Part shown: positions 10,881 to 31,147 of the stretch, piece after piece | Position numbering within the stretch: the first letter of the stretch is position 1 | Layout of the letters: each line of letters starts with the position of its first letter | The notes under the pieces: model-generated | The model's input: the letters and a program-made list of their open reading frames with translations, nothing else | The model's database searches: none | What the model was told of the DNA's origin: nothing | Program-made: the position numbers and the translations under genes | Source of the DNA: Urechis unicinctus | Taxonomy: Eukaryota > Annelida > Polychaeta > Xenopneusta > Urechidae | Assembly: GCA_034190875.2 (NCBI GenBank) | Contig: CM067356.1 | Coordinates: forward strand, 51,627,263 to 51,691,262 | Length of the DNA stretch: 64,000 bases | Reading direction: 5' to 3'

Positions 10881-11558
10881 CTTTCAGGAATACACCACCT
10901 CCCCGTTATGACCTTCAGGAAAACGCCTCCTCCCTGTTATGACCCCGAGTAGTATTCTTTTTTCTTACATCCCACTCACCTTTGTATTTTTTTTGGGGGG
11001 AGGGGGTTTATTATAAGTTGCTTGTGGCTGCATGCTATAATGTTTGGTGCATTGAATATTATAATTGGCTGGAGCCGTGTAAAGGTTATTGTATCACGCG
11101 ATTTCGTGGTGAAAACACTTGTACTTTTGCGTACAGTACAATTGCTGGCTATATTTGAACTGAATCGCATGACAGAAACACTATTAACTACGAGCTTTAA
11201 CATAACCGGATCGTGGCAAGACACAGTTTACAGCAAGCAGGTGCATTGTCTTTTGCGCATCAGTAAGCCGTAGAAAACAGGTTGTGTAATGCCTAACACC
11301 TACCTCAGCATTCTCGGATACATTGTCAAGAATTGTGACCAGGCAACTCATCCCGTGAACGTCACACCACATATTTTTAAATCATTGATGACAATTAGTG
11401 TGAGATTGTTGCTCGATTGGTCGCGGCAATGTAGGGCACTCTACTGGGCGGTGGCGTTAATCTCGGAGAATCACGCAAGACCGCTTATGGCCTTCCTGCC
11501 TGTTAATTAGCTTCGCGCATAGCCTTTTATTATCGACTTGGAACAGACCTGATCAGAG

Positions 11559-17238
<5,680 letters not shown>

Positions 17239-17410
17239 GCTGGCTCGGTGGTCATCCGTTTAAGCATCTTATTTTTGTTTTATTACGTTTCTAAATATTG
17301 TCAAGCATCTTTTGGTTCACGGTTTTACTTTTGGTCCAATCAGTCGACAATTAGGACTTAAGTGTAGTTTATTACACAGTCTTTGTGGTATGATCAAAGG
17401 TTTTAAACAG

Positions 17411-17572
17411 AGAAGGTCAGAGAGAATTGACACCGACGCTGAGAGTGGCGAGATTGAAAGGGACCAAGAGAGACAGAATGAGGATGGCGACGCCCAATCA
17501 TATTTACCTGCAGCACTTCCACAAGTTTTTTTGTTAATGTTATTGACAACTGGAAGAATATTTCCGCTTTGA
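17411..17572 (+). CDS. Candidate alternative last exon of the carbonic anhydrase (GPI- or membrane-tail)
   Basis: After TTTTAAACAG the frame runs open for 53 codons to TGA. It reads a hydrophilic acidic segment (RRSERIDTDAESGEIERDQE, then NEDGDAQ) and ends in a hydrophobic tail (ALPQVFLLMLLTTGRIFPL). This layout is typical of a GPI-attachment signal or a C-terminal membrane segment. A possible donor ATC|GTGAAG lies inside exon 8 at 17220/17221, just after the conserved NFRPTQPINDRI. Joining the two keeps the phase and would replace the last five residues of the secreted form. Both splice sites are only fair matches to consensus, and there is no transcript support. Confidence 0.35.
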   Translation, partial: RRSERIDTDAESGEIERDQERQNEDGDAQSYLPAALPQVFLLMLLTTGRIFPL

Positions 17573-18045
17573 CATCTCTTCATTTTATCATTATTTTAAA
17601 TAGATAATTATCGTTTGATCTTGTTTGAGTTTCCTTATTCTATGGCTGTTAATGACTTTCATTGGCTATAAAATTGACTGCTCTGATTAGCGGGTTGTGT
17701 TAAACAAAGCTCTAGACAAGGTTCATTCTGTAGTTGAAGCTTTATGGGGAAATCTGGTTCAGAAGCATTTCTGTAAGCTCTGAATGATACGACATTTTTA
17801 GGCACTGGGTACGAATCTTTTCAAGATAATAGAAGAGTTGGTCACGAAATGAATCAGTATGAAAACCTTGATGGTTATTAGTTATTCTGAGATGCTAGTT
17901 GATGATGAGGCATCGTGGGCTCTTTAACAAAGGTGCGTTTTATGATATTGTTGCAATTGTGATACCAGGTGATCTACTGCCACCCGTGTTCGATCACAGC
18001 AAATTTTGTCGTGTATTTCTTTAAGGGACGTGCAACACTAACCAT

Positions 18046-18128
18046 AGGTGAAAGTGGCTGCTGGATTGAACAAAGTAGAGCGTCTGCACGGTCTGCAGAG
18101 GGTCCTGGGTTCGAATCCCAGATAAGAC
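18046..18128 (+). mobile_element. tRNA-like SINE head
   Basis: Contains a good B box (GGGTTCGAATCCC) preceded by TAGAGCGTCTGCACGG, and a weaker A box (AGTGGCTGCTGGATTG) with spacing similar to a tRNA. A five-base anticodon-type stem (TCTGC/GCAGA) can be drawn, but the loop lacks the usual T before the anticodon, so it is unlikely to be a working tRNA. A tRNA-derived SINE fragment is the simplest reading. Confidence 0.55.
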
Positions 18129-18247
18129 ATCTTCACCTTGTCTCAAACTTGTAACAAAATAATCATGACGACGATTTCGTCGTTGTGAGAACATAGAAAA
18201 CGTACGTATTTGAGATACAATAGAGAGTTCTTACGAGAAACTAAGTC

Positions 18248-18441
18248 AAGATAATACGTCGTGAGAGCGTGGATGAAGATAATACGTCGTGAGAGCGTGG
18301 ATGAATATAATACGTCGTGAGAGCATGGATGAAGATAATACGTCGTGTGAGAGTGGATGAAGATAATACGTCGTGTGAGCGTGGATGAAGATAATACTTC
18401 GTAAGGGCGTGGATGAAGATAATACATCGTGTGAGCGTGGA
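18248..18441. repeat. 28-bp minisatellite
   Basis: Seven tandem units of the type AATACGTCGTGAGAGCGTGG plus ATGAAGAT, with small changes. The 28-bp unit cycles through the reading frames, so the open frames here are by-products. Confidence 0.95.
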
Positions 18442-18499
18442 GGGTGGGGTTGACTAAATAAGTTCGCCCCAGATTGTTCTAGATTAATTTTCACAACTT

Positions 18500-21400
18500 A
18501 CTGCCTTCGTTTAATGAGTCACCCGGTTATGAATACCAGTACTTGACCGGTCGATATTATAAGCTCGATATAGATCTACATCTAGTTGGTTCAGATACAT
18601 TTTCATGAGCCTGTTCGGAAAAGGTACCCATCCACCTGCTTTGTGGTCCCTCCAGTACAAATTTGTCAGTTACCTACGCCGATATCGATCTTTTCGGAAG
18701 AGCTATTGCGTGACCAGTATAGCACTCACTATTTCATATGCCAAAAATGCGACGCAATGTCATTGTTTCCATCAAATGTTGCACATAGCATGGCCCCAAC
18801 GATTCTCTAATGTAATTGAGTTTCCCTCCTCCTCTTTCATCGTTTGTAGGTTTCCTAAACAACAGATAAGCCGAAAAAGACAGATATAAACATGAGATAC
18901 AAATCGATCTTACATTAAGATGAATGTTTGTGAGAAACTGAATGAAGGTGGAAGTGGGGATGGTTGGCAAGTTGTATAGTGGGAATAAGTCAAAGCAGAT
19001 ATTTTCGCTGGTACGGCTTATGTAGTTTTATATATGGCCATAACCATATGATAAAAAAAAGTGTGACCTTTAAACAGCTAATACTGTTCACTGATTTGGA
19101 ACATAGAGCGGCAATACACGGGGTCTGTGCTATACTGATAAAAGTCTGCCACGCTCTCGTCCACTATCAATTACAATGATTGAAATGTAAGAGAGAAGCG
19201 GATGACCTCCCTCCAATTACGACCTCAAATGAATAACAACAGACCCGTTGTGGACATATTGTCACCTCATTAGTATGGATTCAACGCAGAACGTACTTGA
19301 TATATAGGTTACCCTAGAACTCTATGAATAACAAATCAGCGCTTGAATAGGTAACCAGGTGACAGGAAATGCCTTGCGATGATGACTTGTCCTCTGGGTA
19401 TACGTGATTGCCAGCACAATGATGTCTGGTATAACGGTTAGAAGGAAGCACATAATGTACTCCAGTTAATTGGTATGATATCTGAGCTTTGTGTATTACA
19501 CGAGTCACATGGCCACACGTCATTCTAGCGATTCCGCTTAATGTCATTGCTTGATTCTATATTTGTACGCGCTGTCATGGTGAATGTCAGAGAGTCGTTA
19601 CGTAGATACTTCATTACCGTGATGGTAATATGCAAATGTTGGTTCTTAGTACAACAATAGCTCCAAAGCAGGCACTTCATACCCAAGCCTGTAGACTATG
19701 CATGGGACAATGGGAAAGGGTATATGAGCACAGTGGCATGATGTATATCTATGGGATGGAGCCGCTGATACATTATATTTATCTAGACAACGATGCTACC
19801 TATCAGTAAACCTATATCTCCGTTGCTACCCAACATGAACAGCAGACATATATTACCTCCCCAGACGCCGAGATAGTGGCGTTGAATTCTTCTGATAACG
19901 ACAATGAGGCTACGTAGACATATTGAAAATGCATTTTTATAGATACCCCGCGCTTTCAAGAGAATTCCTGCCATCGATCTAGGTGCTTACGGGGGCAATC
20001 AGTATGTAGGGCGTTCTGACTTGTGAATGGTTTTTAAAAATCATTGATGCACGGTAATTTGAATACAAAACAAAGCGACAATTGAAGAAGCATGCGTATA
20101 GTTGATTAAGTGTTATTTCTGATGTCATGCGGATTTCTTACGAGACAAAAGTAATGTTAACTGTTATTAAACATTGTGTCAGGGCGGGTACATTGTGCTG
20201 ACGCGGCCATTTGATTAAAGAAATATAGATAAAGAAAATGAGAATGCACGTTAAGATCTGAGTTCAACTTGAAGCGAATGTGCAACACAGAACCCTGCCC
20301 AAGTGTTTGTGTATCGTTATAGGCATGACGTATTGCCGGGCGAATATAATGATGAAATACTAATTGTTCGATCGCAAACGTGTATAAAGAAAAAGTTTTA
20401 CAATGCAAAACATAGTAGGATAGCTCAAATATGGAAGTTAAACTACTACAACTTCATATCATCTGATCAAGTGATTAAGAACACGCTATGCTACATGGCA
20501 ACCGTTATCAAGCCAAATATATTGTACTTTTCGATATTCACAAAAATGTCATTCAGGGAGCAAACTCAATATATTTTCCGGCTGTGGCTACGTATTTAAC
20601 GTAAGGTCCATACATCTAGAATCCATACCATGGATGTTTTTTTTATCCCGTTAAAAGAACTGATTCAATGTAATATTATTCGTGTAATCACAGACAAAAC
20701 CCATTAATTAAGTCGACGCCTTATATAATCAGAGCCGCCCCCTGACAACACAAACAGAACTCGTATTGTGCCTCTTGTGTTATGAATACATATCCGCCGT
20801 TAAACCCGAGTAAGCCGCTATAGCCAGTATGAGTGCCTAGTATGATTCATACATGCGTTTGTATAGAGATGATAATGGTTGATCCCATAAAAGTCGCTGG
20901 AAAACTTGTGAGCTGCATGCTCCAGTAACAGTGAGTGTTTGACGATGGTGTGATCCATTACCCGTTTGTAATTGTAGCGATATGATAAAGGGCTTACTTG
21001 TGGTGGTACAACCATGTCAATGAGTAACGTTAGTTCCGGGCTTCTTTTGAGTTGATGTCCACCGAAGAATATAGTTGACGCAGTTACTTTACAGCTACGA
21101 ATATATAACTACTTTCAGTTGCTTCTTTATGGACAGATCCATTCATTTATATGAACGTGGTATTGTCCGTTAAAAGTATCATTTGCAGGTGTAAGTCGTT
21201 TAATATACTGACAACTACCTTGGCATATGTAACGAATTTTAATACCGAGCATGGATTCGGTCAAACAAATGCGCAATAATTCGCCATAAGTAGGAAGTGC
21301 GAAGAGAGTTGAGAGAGTCATTAGACCTCGAATCAAGGCAGGCTTGGTCACTTTTCAGCTCAGTGAGATTCACTTGAGAGATGTAAGGCGTACTCCACGT

Positions 21401-23215
21401 GTGTCCACTGTCAGACCTATAGCAGTACAGCGACCAAGTGCTTCCTATGTATGCCAAACGTACAAATGACCCATACGTATTCGCCGGATATCTGTAGAAG
21501 TTCAGAATAATGAACGGATGGTGCAAATGATGATTTGAACCCATAAATTTACTAGAACAACGACAACCTACTATGCATGCTCTTATGTTCTGACGTCTGG
21601 GCCGTGATTCATTAAATAATAGTTGACACCAACGTATTCACGTGACACAATTAACGTGAATATGTATTTGTTCTATGTATACACGCGTTATGGACTTAAA
21701 GAAATGCTAAAGGGTGCCGCAATTGTAATGTTATGTATGTGGGAATGGGTTATTGTTTGATAGATACGTAAGGGTTTATCAAGTTATCCGTTTGAGTTTT
21801 TATTCGGTTTTCTTACATCAATTCGCTTCTCCTCCACAAAATGTATTGCCGAATCCACACCAGAAAAGTGTGCAACCGCAATACTAATGTGACCATGAAG
21901 TCTCCCATAACAACCGTTGATCCATGTAAAAACTTGCAATCCACACAGCTATGGTCTGCAGCAAAGCAAACATACATGTATGTATCTCAATAGACATCTC
22001 TGTGACGGGACTGAGTAGACGTCCCCAAGGCACCCGTGTGTGCTACCGCAATGACGTCATTGTGGTGTTTTCACTCGAAATTGGCAGGACATCTGATCTT
22101 TATTTGTTGTTACAACTCGACATTAGACATAGACGAACAGTCTGTAAGATTCCCATTATGCTACATTGTATATCAACAACAGCACAGTGGAAAGGTCCTT
22201 AGCACAGCAGAAATGTCCATAACTGCGTCCAATGCAATAACCACCAGCACGTGGATTGCGGCATATGTCCCATATTTAGATGACAGCTCCACTCAACTCT
22301 GCAATAGACTAGTTTTTTAACGACTCCCTGTACCGCGCGAAACAGAGAACAGATAATAAGCTGATGAGTATCCAGTTATTGTTTTTTGTGATATTTAAAA
22401 CTTAAGTATATTTAATTAAGTATTCAATTTAGTTTATCCGCAATATAACCGGAAACAGTATGTCTTCTATCACGTTTGTGCTCATAAATGCACAATAAAT
22501 CCTCTATGTGGTCATTATGTCCCGTTCGCTGCACCACAGCGTTGTGTTGGGATACGAATGTGAGTGTGATGAAGTGGGTTGCATACTTTCATTTAAACTA
22601 ACTGAACAACGTTAGACGTTCCAGACGACTCTTTCGATTCCATTTCTTGGATCCTTTTATATGTTCCATAATACTGCCTCAGTTGATGAAGTTGGTCGCG
22701 GCATTGGCTTTGCTTTTTAACGTATAAACGAGGGTGGGTATGTTGATCGCATTTGCCCCACGCAACAGTTGATATAAAAATACCTCACATTAAATGTTAA
22801 CATCTTACAAAAACACCCTATTCAAAGTATATACCATCAAATTCAACATAATATAACAGAGTAAAATTACATGGGAGCATCTATGAAGTCAACGTCGTGA
22901 TGTACAGTCAGGGAGGGTACAGATTACATGGGCACAACTCAACAAGTAAAAGAATGAGGAGAATGCGAACATCTGAGTTTTAGAATCTCTTTCAGCGATA
23001 CAAAATGGTACCCACAAGAATATCACATCTGCGTTCACTTGAACATGATCTTGGAAAGCTAAGATGAAATCAACAGGATTATCTGCTGGAGATTTGAATA
23101 TATATTGCACATCTGCTGGCATCAAGTACATATATGCATAACGAAAGACAGTCAACTCTTTCCCTGTTCGCTGTCCATGATTAACCTGCGTAATTTGTTC
23201 ACTTTGCATAGTCGT
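18500..23215. other. Gene-poor AT-rich sequence, nothing recognised
   Basis: I find no exon series, no recognisable protein family and no clear repeat in this stretch. The longest frame, 22889-23209 on the minus strand (106 codons), has no family resemblance and ends at the (GATA)n border. I treat it as chance. Confidence 0.5.
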
Positions 23216-23217
23216 TT

Positions 23218-23619
<402 letters not shown>

Positions 23620-23629
23620 TATTTACTCT

Positions 23630-23757
23630 CAGTGAGAGTATTGACTGGAATTTAATTGCTATGGGTAGATTGACAAACTTATCACGTTAAAATCACGTAC
23701 TGAGAAGAATTTAAAGCCACCAACAGTGAGAGTATTGACTGAATTTAATTGCTATGG
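23630..23757. repeat. Short direct duplication beside the GATA array
   Basis: CAGTGAGAGTATTGACTG followed by GAATTTAATTGCTATGG occurs at 23630-23664 and again at 23724-23757, separated by about 60 bases. Confidence 0.85.
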
Positions 23758-24242
23758 TTTTTTTTTTAACAATATCCGGGAGAACACTTGATATTCGATT
23801 AATTTCTAACTTTTCGGCGAAATTCCACTCCGAATTCTAGTGGTTTTCAACAAACGGTCTCTTGCATGACGTTTTCGTAAACGACCGCGTGGAATTTGCT
23901 AAGTTTTTATCATACCATCATCTGCCTGATAATACATTTCTTAGGTGATTCAGTTTATACTAGATTTATACCTTATAACTTTCCGACCTAGTTGTCTTTT
24001 CCTCTCCTTTATTCATCATCCTAACAAGTCCGTTTCCATCTGACTTACGTTGCGCCATATTGGAATTTAATTAGTCGGAAAAGTTAATCGCCTCGCGCAT
24101 TTAAGGCGATTATGCACATTTACAAGTTGTAGCGATTCCTGAGACTCTAATGCGATGCATAATACTGATTGCTTATTAAATTGAACTTGTTAAATCAAGT
24201 TGACATCGTAAAGGTAAGGTTTTTACCATCGCATTTTCTACT

Positions 24243-24896
24243 TTGGAAATCTTCGAGAACCAAGAGGGAGCGCAAGCTGTTGGAAAATTCATTCCCGAGT
24301 TGTCTGAGAAGGCCGCACCGTTGCGGACCCTTCAGTGTGCCACAACAGCATGGCGTTGGGATAAGCCCCAGCAAGATGCCTTTGAGCAGTTGAAGAGAGA
24401 TGTAGTGAAAACCCATGTACTCAGCTATTATAACTTGAGTGAGCCAGTTACGGTGTCAGTGGATGCTTCGGCGTATGGGTTAGGTGCGTGTCTGTTACAG
24501 AATGAAAGGCCGGTGGCTTATGTATCGCGTGGGTTGACATCGTGTAAAAAGAACTATGGTCAAATTGAGAAAGAGATGTTGGCTATCACGTGGGGTTGTA
24601 CAAAATTTCACGATTATATTTATGGTAGACAAGATGTGACAGTTGAGATCGACCATAAGCCACTAGAAGCTTTGTACCGTAAACCCCTGAGTGCAGCACG
24701 GCCACGCATAAAGCTGCAAAAGTACGTGTTGAAGGTAGTCTGGAAGAAAGGCAAAGAGCTCATCATCGCAGACACTCTAAGTCGTGCACCAGTGACGTCT
24801 CCAGATGAGCCAAGTGATCTAGATGAATATGATGTGTATACTGTTTCGCATCTATCTACCAATCAGCGATGTCAGGTTAGCTGTGTTGAAAGCTGA
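24243..24896 (+). pseudogene. Retrotransposon RT end plus RNase H domain remnant
   Basis: Similarity to Ty3-type polyproteins starts about 24270 (GKFIPELSEKAAPLRTL, then AWRWDKPQQDAFEQL). RNase H follows, with its acidic residues still visible: D in SVDASAYGLG, E in QIEKEML, D in IDHKPLE, D in IADTLSRAP. The connection to integrase changes frame near 24855-24880. Only the last part of reverse transcriptase is left; its catalytic core is absent. Confidence 0.88.
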
Positions 24897-25569
24897 AACC
24901 GATCGAGATATGTCATTACAAATGGTAATTAAGTTTCTCAACCAGGGGTGGCCAAGCGTGAAAGATCTCATCCCAAACCAATGTAGACCTTACTGGTGTG
25001 TCAGAGATGAACTGTACGTGTCAGAAGGTTTGGTGCTTAGAGGCGAGAGAGTAGTTGTTCCTGTGTCGATGAGAGCTGCAATGTTGTAGCAAATTCACAG
25101 AAGCCACCTAGGTATTGAAAAGCGTAAGAAAAGAGCTAAAGATATTTTCGTTTGGCCTGGGATGGCAGCTGAAATCACCGAGCTGTGTGAGAGATGTAGC
25201 GTGTGTGCTGAAGCAAAGTGTAACAACAGGAAAGAACCAATGATTACCAGTCAGATGCTGGACAGGCCGTGGCAGAAAGTAGCAACTGATATGTTCTATT
25301 TTGATGGAACAACGTATGTATTAGTTACCGATTACTATTCCAAATTTGTGGAATTTGCGAAGCTGCCCCAAGATGCTACAAGTGCCAGTGTTATCAGATT
25401 TATGAAAGATCAGTTTGCTAGGTATGGCATACCAGAGCAAGTAGTATCCGACAATGGTCCACAGTATTCTTGTAAAGAAAATGGGCATGAGTACCGTAGA
25501 AATAGAAAATATCTGCATACAATTATCGATCCAAGTGTAACGAGTGCAAGCATATTATGTAAATCTTAG
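24870..25569 (+). pseudogene. Retrotransposon integrase remnant
   Basis: The frame after the shift carries a TAG at 25087-25089, just before the zinc-binding HHCC region (HRSHLG, then CERCSVC). Integrase core motifs follow, with the first aspartate in VATDMFYFDG and the second in VSDNGPQY. Similarity fades after about 25490, before the third catalytic residue (glutamate), so the domain is incomplete. Confidence 0.88.
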
Positions 25570-28500
25570 TAAAATTAATGCTGCCTAATCGATAGATTGG
25601 TATCACTTGTACGCAGCGTTTTATTTAATGTACCAAACAAGGGTATCTATTAGTTCAGTCATCTCATTGATTTTGAATAAGACGACTTATATTATTACAT
25701 CACGTTCCTAATTGTCTGAATTATGAAGAGAGACGCGCATGATATACTACACCCAAGCGGACAATTATCAGCCTAACAAATGTGGCATGCCACGCATCAA
25801 AACTGTAGTTTTGCCTGTGTTGCACAATTTGATGCAGATGGCGCATGGAACTGAAATTTACAACAGGTGGATAGCTACTTTTCTTTCTTAAATTTACTAT
25901 TCCAGGTGAATTCAAGTTTGGCGAATGCTACCTTCAACGGTCCTGCTACAATAGATTGAATATCCTTACAAATGAGCTCAATTAGTTGGTTTCATTGATC
26001 CTCTTGGATACTCACCTACCATGCGCTCCAAGCCCGAACATTGAACACACCCCTCGTAGCCTATCTTCTGATTGCAAAGATAGCATATGCTCAGAGTGGT
26101 CATTGACAAACCATGATGCGTAAAAACGTTAAGTAGAATTACAGCGTTGGCAATGCCCTCTCACCATATTGAAGGCAACAAAATAAATGTGTGTTTATCT
26201 CCATCGTCACGTCTAATAATACACAATGGTCCGGACAGCTAAATAACTCGTTTATTTTATTGACGATAAACGTGAAGTGGTCCGGACGACACGAGATCGG
26301 TATAAGATATTCATCTTAATTGAGGCTGCTCATTTATTATTACCTAAGTCTATTCGATTCAAACAATTGAGTCTGTTAAAATGTACCTGGCCGTCAGAAC
26401 GCAGAGTATATATTTGCCTTTGGTGTTTTATGTTCTGGAGAAACTACGCCACACTGCAAGATGATTACGCGATAAGAATATCGAATGTAACACAAGTGAG
26501 CTAATTAAAAAATAACTTTGCAGTTACACTGCTCAAGAAATATCACAATGGCGGAAGCCGCCCAGACGACATATCTGCGAAGGCAAACAGAACAAAGCAA
26601 TATGCTCTATGCTACTAATCTGCCACTGGCTGCTATAGCATACTGAATATATTGTTTCATTTTTTATAGAGTCGAGTAAAAGTTGATGACTCCGTGATTA
26701 TTCTGTCTGTTTACTGTTTGCAATGTGTTCATTTCAGCTGCTGTTCTGCTGGTTGTACCCATTTCCAATCAACATCCATTTACTTGGGATAATCTACGAG
26801 GAGGCTGTTGGTCATTTACCGATATGAGCTCTTGGACTCAAAGACAGTCATACCACTTGAAATATTAATTAATGGTCTTCATTCCAGCTGCGTCAAAACG
26901 TTCATATAGCCCCACTCATTAACGTAGTAGTGACTGCATCCTCTATTATTGCTTTCTGCATAATGCTTTTTCATTTCAGAGTGGTACATTATCATTCGCC
27001 GACAAAATTGAGAGCTCAACAGCCTAATGCGCAATATCCTGACGTCAGTCACTTGCCATTGACAGCACGTCTTGTCCTCTGGTCTTTGTTTTCTAGAACA
27101 AATGCATGGCGTGATGACAAAATCTAGTTCGCTGGGTAATTACTAGCGCCCGCGGTAGTTTGGCTGCTGACGTCAAATATGGACCGATAAAAGGATTGCG
27201 TAATGAAAAGTGTTGCGGACAAATTGATGCCTTTTCCACTGCGTCATACACGGACATCATATCCGTAATGTCACCTTCTCATTCGTGCTCAACATTATAT
27301 ATATGAATATAAGCCAAGGTATTTGCGTTTGAATGAAATTTGTCTAACATCGGCTTCTGAACGTTGTGGTGTATACATCTTTCTATGCACAATCGATTTG
27401 CCCATCCAGACCCACCGTATAACACGTACAGCATACACATACTACTCACCTGGATATATCATTTCAAGTGTTACGGTTTCGACAGTACTCATCGTTGGAA
27501 CATCACAAAGCGCTTTCGGTCCAGCTCTTTTATATGATTGTACATCATATAAACAGTATTCAGTCGCCACATCATAAGGATATGCGTTCCACATAACCGC
27601 CATAAAGAAAACTCGTTTGCTTTGTATTGAGCCCCCAAGCAATGAAAGTTATGAAATAGAAATAGCCCCAGTGATAACCCGGCCCATTCCCCAGTAGTGC
27701 CTGATTATACGGTAATGTGAAATGATCATTTTGACGTAATAAATGTTCAATCCGACATCCGACTATGTTTTGTAGGATTCCATATTATCGTATCAGCCAA
27801 CAGTTGAAAATGACGCATTGCACACCTATTCAGTATTGAAATTAGAGGCTATTCATAGGCTGGAACGACGCGCTTATGGGCTGCCATCCTGGTCCACATG
27901 TTGTGCTGACGTTAATAGGTGTTATCCTCCCGTTAAAGCTAGTTATGCATATTTACTATCAGGCCGTCGAGTGAGATAGGTTTCATTACTAGGAGGGCTA
28001 ACTCAAATGGGTTATAGTTTCCTGTGTAAAGTATGACAGCATAGATCGCCCCGCAACATTGATATCTAGACCGACCTAAATAAGAACAGTTGCCAGTTCC
28101 TCTCGCATTTGCCATCTGATGCATTATTGGTGTTTTGTTCAATGACATCAAAGTAGTTAATGACATGTTGTACTTTAGGGAGCTATGTGTTGTTATCCCA
28201 GGTAGATAGAGGATGGGAGATATGGAATAAATCCTTCCGTCTGTGTATGTACATTACTATTGGCGCTGCTTTCCATTGTTTATTGTATCGCCTCAATCAG
28301 GACAACCACCTGGATGTCATAAGCTCATCTGGTTCACGTGTAACAAATCTTCCGTCAGTCTAAATAACTAAATCGCATTTGTATCATGTCAATGGTGAAG
28401 TTTAATGCAGATCAATGCTGTAAGCACGGCACTGTCACAGCTATTGTGTCACGAATAATAAAATTGCGTGACTGCTTTGTAGACAAATGCACATTTAATC

Positions 28501-31140
28501 AAAGCTTTCCACGAGCTTCCAGTTATTTCTTATAGCATGGATTGCAATTAAGAAATATCTCGTCTAAATAAGAAAATTCGCAGATCATCTGGTTCACGTC
28601 ACTACAATAGTATCGTGGTCTGTAGCGGCTCCATTAGCAGGTCCTGTATTTGTACATGTTACGAATAACATTAAGAATGGAATTATGGGTTTTCCATGCT
28701 GCTAACGAAATAACGGTGGAAGATACGTGGAAACGGTTTGATTAAAACACACATTGTATTTGTCTACAAAGAAACAAAAAACACGCAATTTGACATTAAA
28801 TATCAAATATATAACAGATTTCTTACCACGCTGGGAAAGATAATAAATCACTGGGAAATCTGTGAAATCTTAAGCACATGGCTTCGCCTTCCGCAGCAAA
28901 CTAAATCTCCCACACATTAAGTCGTGACGTCATGCCCTTTTACAAACCCCCCACATTTACCCCATTCCCTACCGTCCGTTACATCACATTAAGAATAAGT
29001 AGTGACCAACCAGTCTCTAATAGCTTGTACTGGGCTGCGGTGGATAATATAACGGCCGTACCAAGGCCTATTTATTCATTGCATGCCCCGAGTTGATCTC
29101 TCACCGTTGCAACATCAAACAGAAATAATAATAAACGACCACCAGATAGCATAGATTGAAGCTTATTATCTTCTGAAATCTTCTGAGGATAATTATAGGC
29201 GAACTCAGAGGAAAAGCGCACATACGCGCGTGTTTGTTGGGAACCAGTTGAATACAGGCTGACATATAGGGGTGTGGCGATAGATCGAAAAATCGATGCA
29301 ATATGAAAGCGCAATGATAGCGGTCTGCGACAACGATGCCTGTCGCCGACAGCAATTCCAGCAATCGATAGTTTAGTCTACTAACAATCATTCTTTTCTC
29401 CCTCTTCGTGCAAGAGTAATTCCCCTTTAAGGGGCGGTCGATCAGTGATTATGAAACAGTTTCTACCAAGTATGAATGTTATTTTTATCGTTCATGCTGG
29501 TATTTCAGTAGTTTCTTATAGATTCTATAATACCCTGATCACTATGAAAAAAATTGACAAAATCTGACATCCAGATTAAACAGCCAGTTGAGCGAGTACT
29601 AAGAGACTATCACATAGGATGTAAATAGTGTAAACGAATACTTAAACCTCGCAATAAAAAACCCCATCATAGTGATATTATCGTGCTAGTCAAAACTAGG
29701 CTCGGCTGTCGGCTCTCCTAACATAGTTGGGGAATTTCTAATGACTCCACAAGTACTGCATACTATTGACTGGATGAACTTCCCATCCATAGTTTGATTT
29801 GTTTTTTCAAGATGTACAATGAAGATTGACATAGACGGCCAACCAAGGCGAAGGATGGCTAGGGCTACGGGTGGTACAGATTAAGAGGAATTAAAATCGA
29901 TAAAATATTGTACAACTCAATCCGGTTCAAATATTCTTAAAATCGTTGTCATTTAAAAAAACATCGCACTGCTTACTGACCATATTCAGAGATGTGGAGA
30001 TGACTAGCTTATTCAAGACTGGGCCTTACAGGTGACTTAACTAGTTTTAAAAAACTCGTATTGAATTACTATTGAACGTTTGCATGGTGATTTCGCGAGT
30101 TCTGCGTTGTTTATTTGATTTCAGGGACTGATCAAAATGGACAACTAGATAAAGTAGTTCCTCCCCTTTGGTATTCAAACTGTGCGGTTTTCCAGCCAAT
30201 ATGTATTAATTTACATTTGTACATATACAATAATATTTGTCATAACGCAAACTTGATACGTTATTAGCCATGTTATCGTGCTTTTCTGACATCTGCTAGG
30301 TATTTTAACATTACTTCAACAACAACAAAATCATGTATGCCCATTAACAATGGACGGGCCCCAGGAATGTCCCTCGAGAGACAACACTTCTGCCAGAAGC
30401 TCTGAGTAGTTAGGTTGGTCCTGTTGGGCCCTTTATATTACCTAACTGGTTCAGGGAGTCCAAACAATTTTGTAGGTAAATATTGATGAAAGGTACCCTT
30501 TAAGGTAGTCTCCACATTCGGTGACTTCTATTGATATATGTTTAAAACATACAAAGGTTCCCTTTGTACCCGTTGAGTGGTTCTGCCTCTTAATGCCTAA
30601 GAAGTTAGGATCAACGACAGTCACACATGTTAATCATAATTTGTAGGGCAACAAATGGGTGCCCGATGTACAACTTAGTTGAAATCCTCATTTGTGCTCC
30701 ACATAACATACCATGTCACACCCGGTATAACCCTCAGCAATACTCCAGCACAGTTAAGAATTCCTCATCCTTTACCAACTTTAGCATCTTGTCTTAATTT
30801 CTCAATGCGCCGATAACCCACCAGTGTGGTTTCAGAATTTTGCATATGCCCGACTCACAACTGGATCTGGTGAAATAGAACAGTTTGCTGTCTAAACCTC
30901 GGACAATACAATACTCAAAGCATTTGTATACTACACCTTTAAACAAATTTTCTACCTAGTTTCAAGAACATAGTCGCTTGTAAAACTTTCCGAGGCACAT
31001 TGTAGAGCATATATACAAAAGTTTTGTTCTATGACAACCGCCAGCACAAGCCTACCTGCTTTTCTCACCTCGTCAAACGCTACTTTCTCCCGCCTGAAAC
31101 TGTCAACCTGCACTCCTCTAGCATAAAATTGGGCTGGTCA
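25570..31140. other. Gene-poor AT-rich sequence, nothing recognised
   Basis: No exon series or known domain is visible. A short direct repeat containing TGGTCCGGAC occurs at 26226 and 26278. A segment near 27915-27960 (GTTATCCTCC, then GCATATTTACTAT) resembles part of the low-copy repeat family, for example 33000-33040. Confidence 0.5.
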
Positions 31141-31147
31141 ATATCAG

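Larger units (their letters stand above)
24243..25569 (+). mobile_element. Ty3-type LTR retrotransposon fragment (RNase H to integrase)
   Basis: This fragment has lost gag, protease, most of reverse transcriptase, the integrase C-terminus and both LTRs. What remains runs in normal order: the end of the reverse transcriptase, RNase H, the zinc-binding HHCC region and part of the integrase core. It is broken by one frameshift and one in-frame stop and is non-functional. Confidence 0.92.

Noticed and set aside
17317-17583. 88-codon minus-strand frame opposite the putative alternative tail exon
   Set aside because: No start context, no splice support and no family resemblance; treated as the shadow of the plus-strand frame.
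18046-18128. A functional tRNA gene
   Set aside because: The B box is good but the A box, acceptor stem and anticodon loop are poor; better read as a SINE head.
22889-23209. 106-codon minus-strand frame
   Set aside because: No recognisable domain, no splice partner, and it ends at the GATA array; chance is the simplest explanation.
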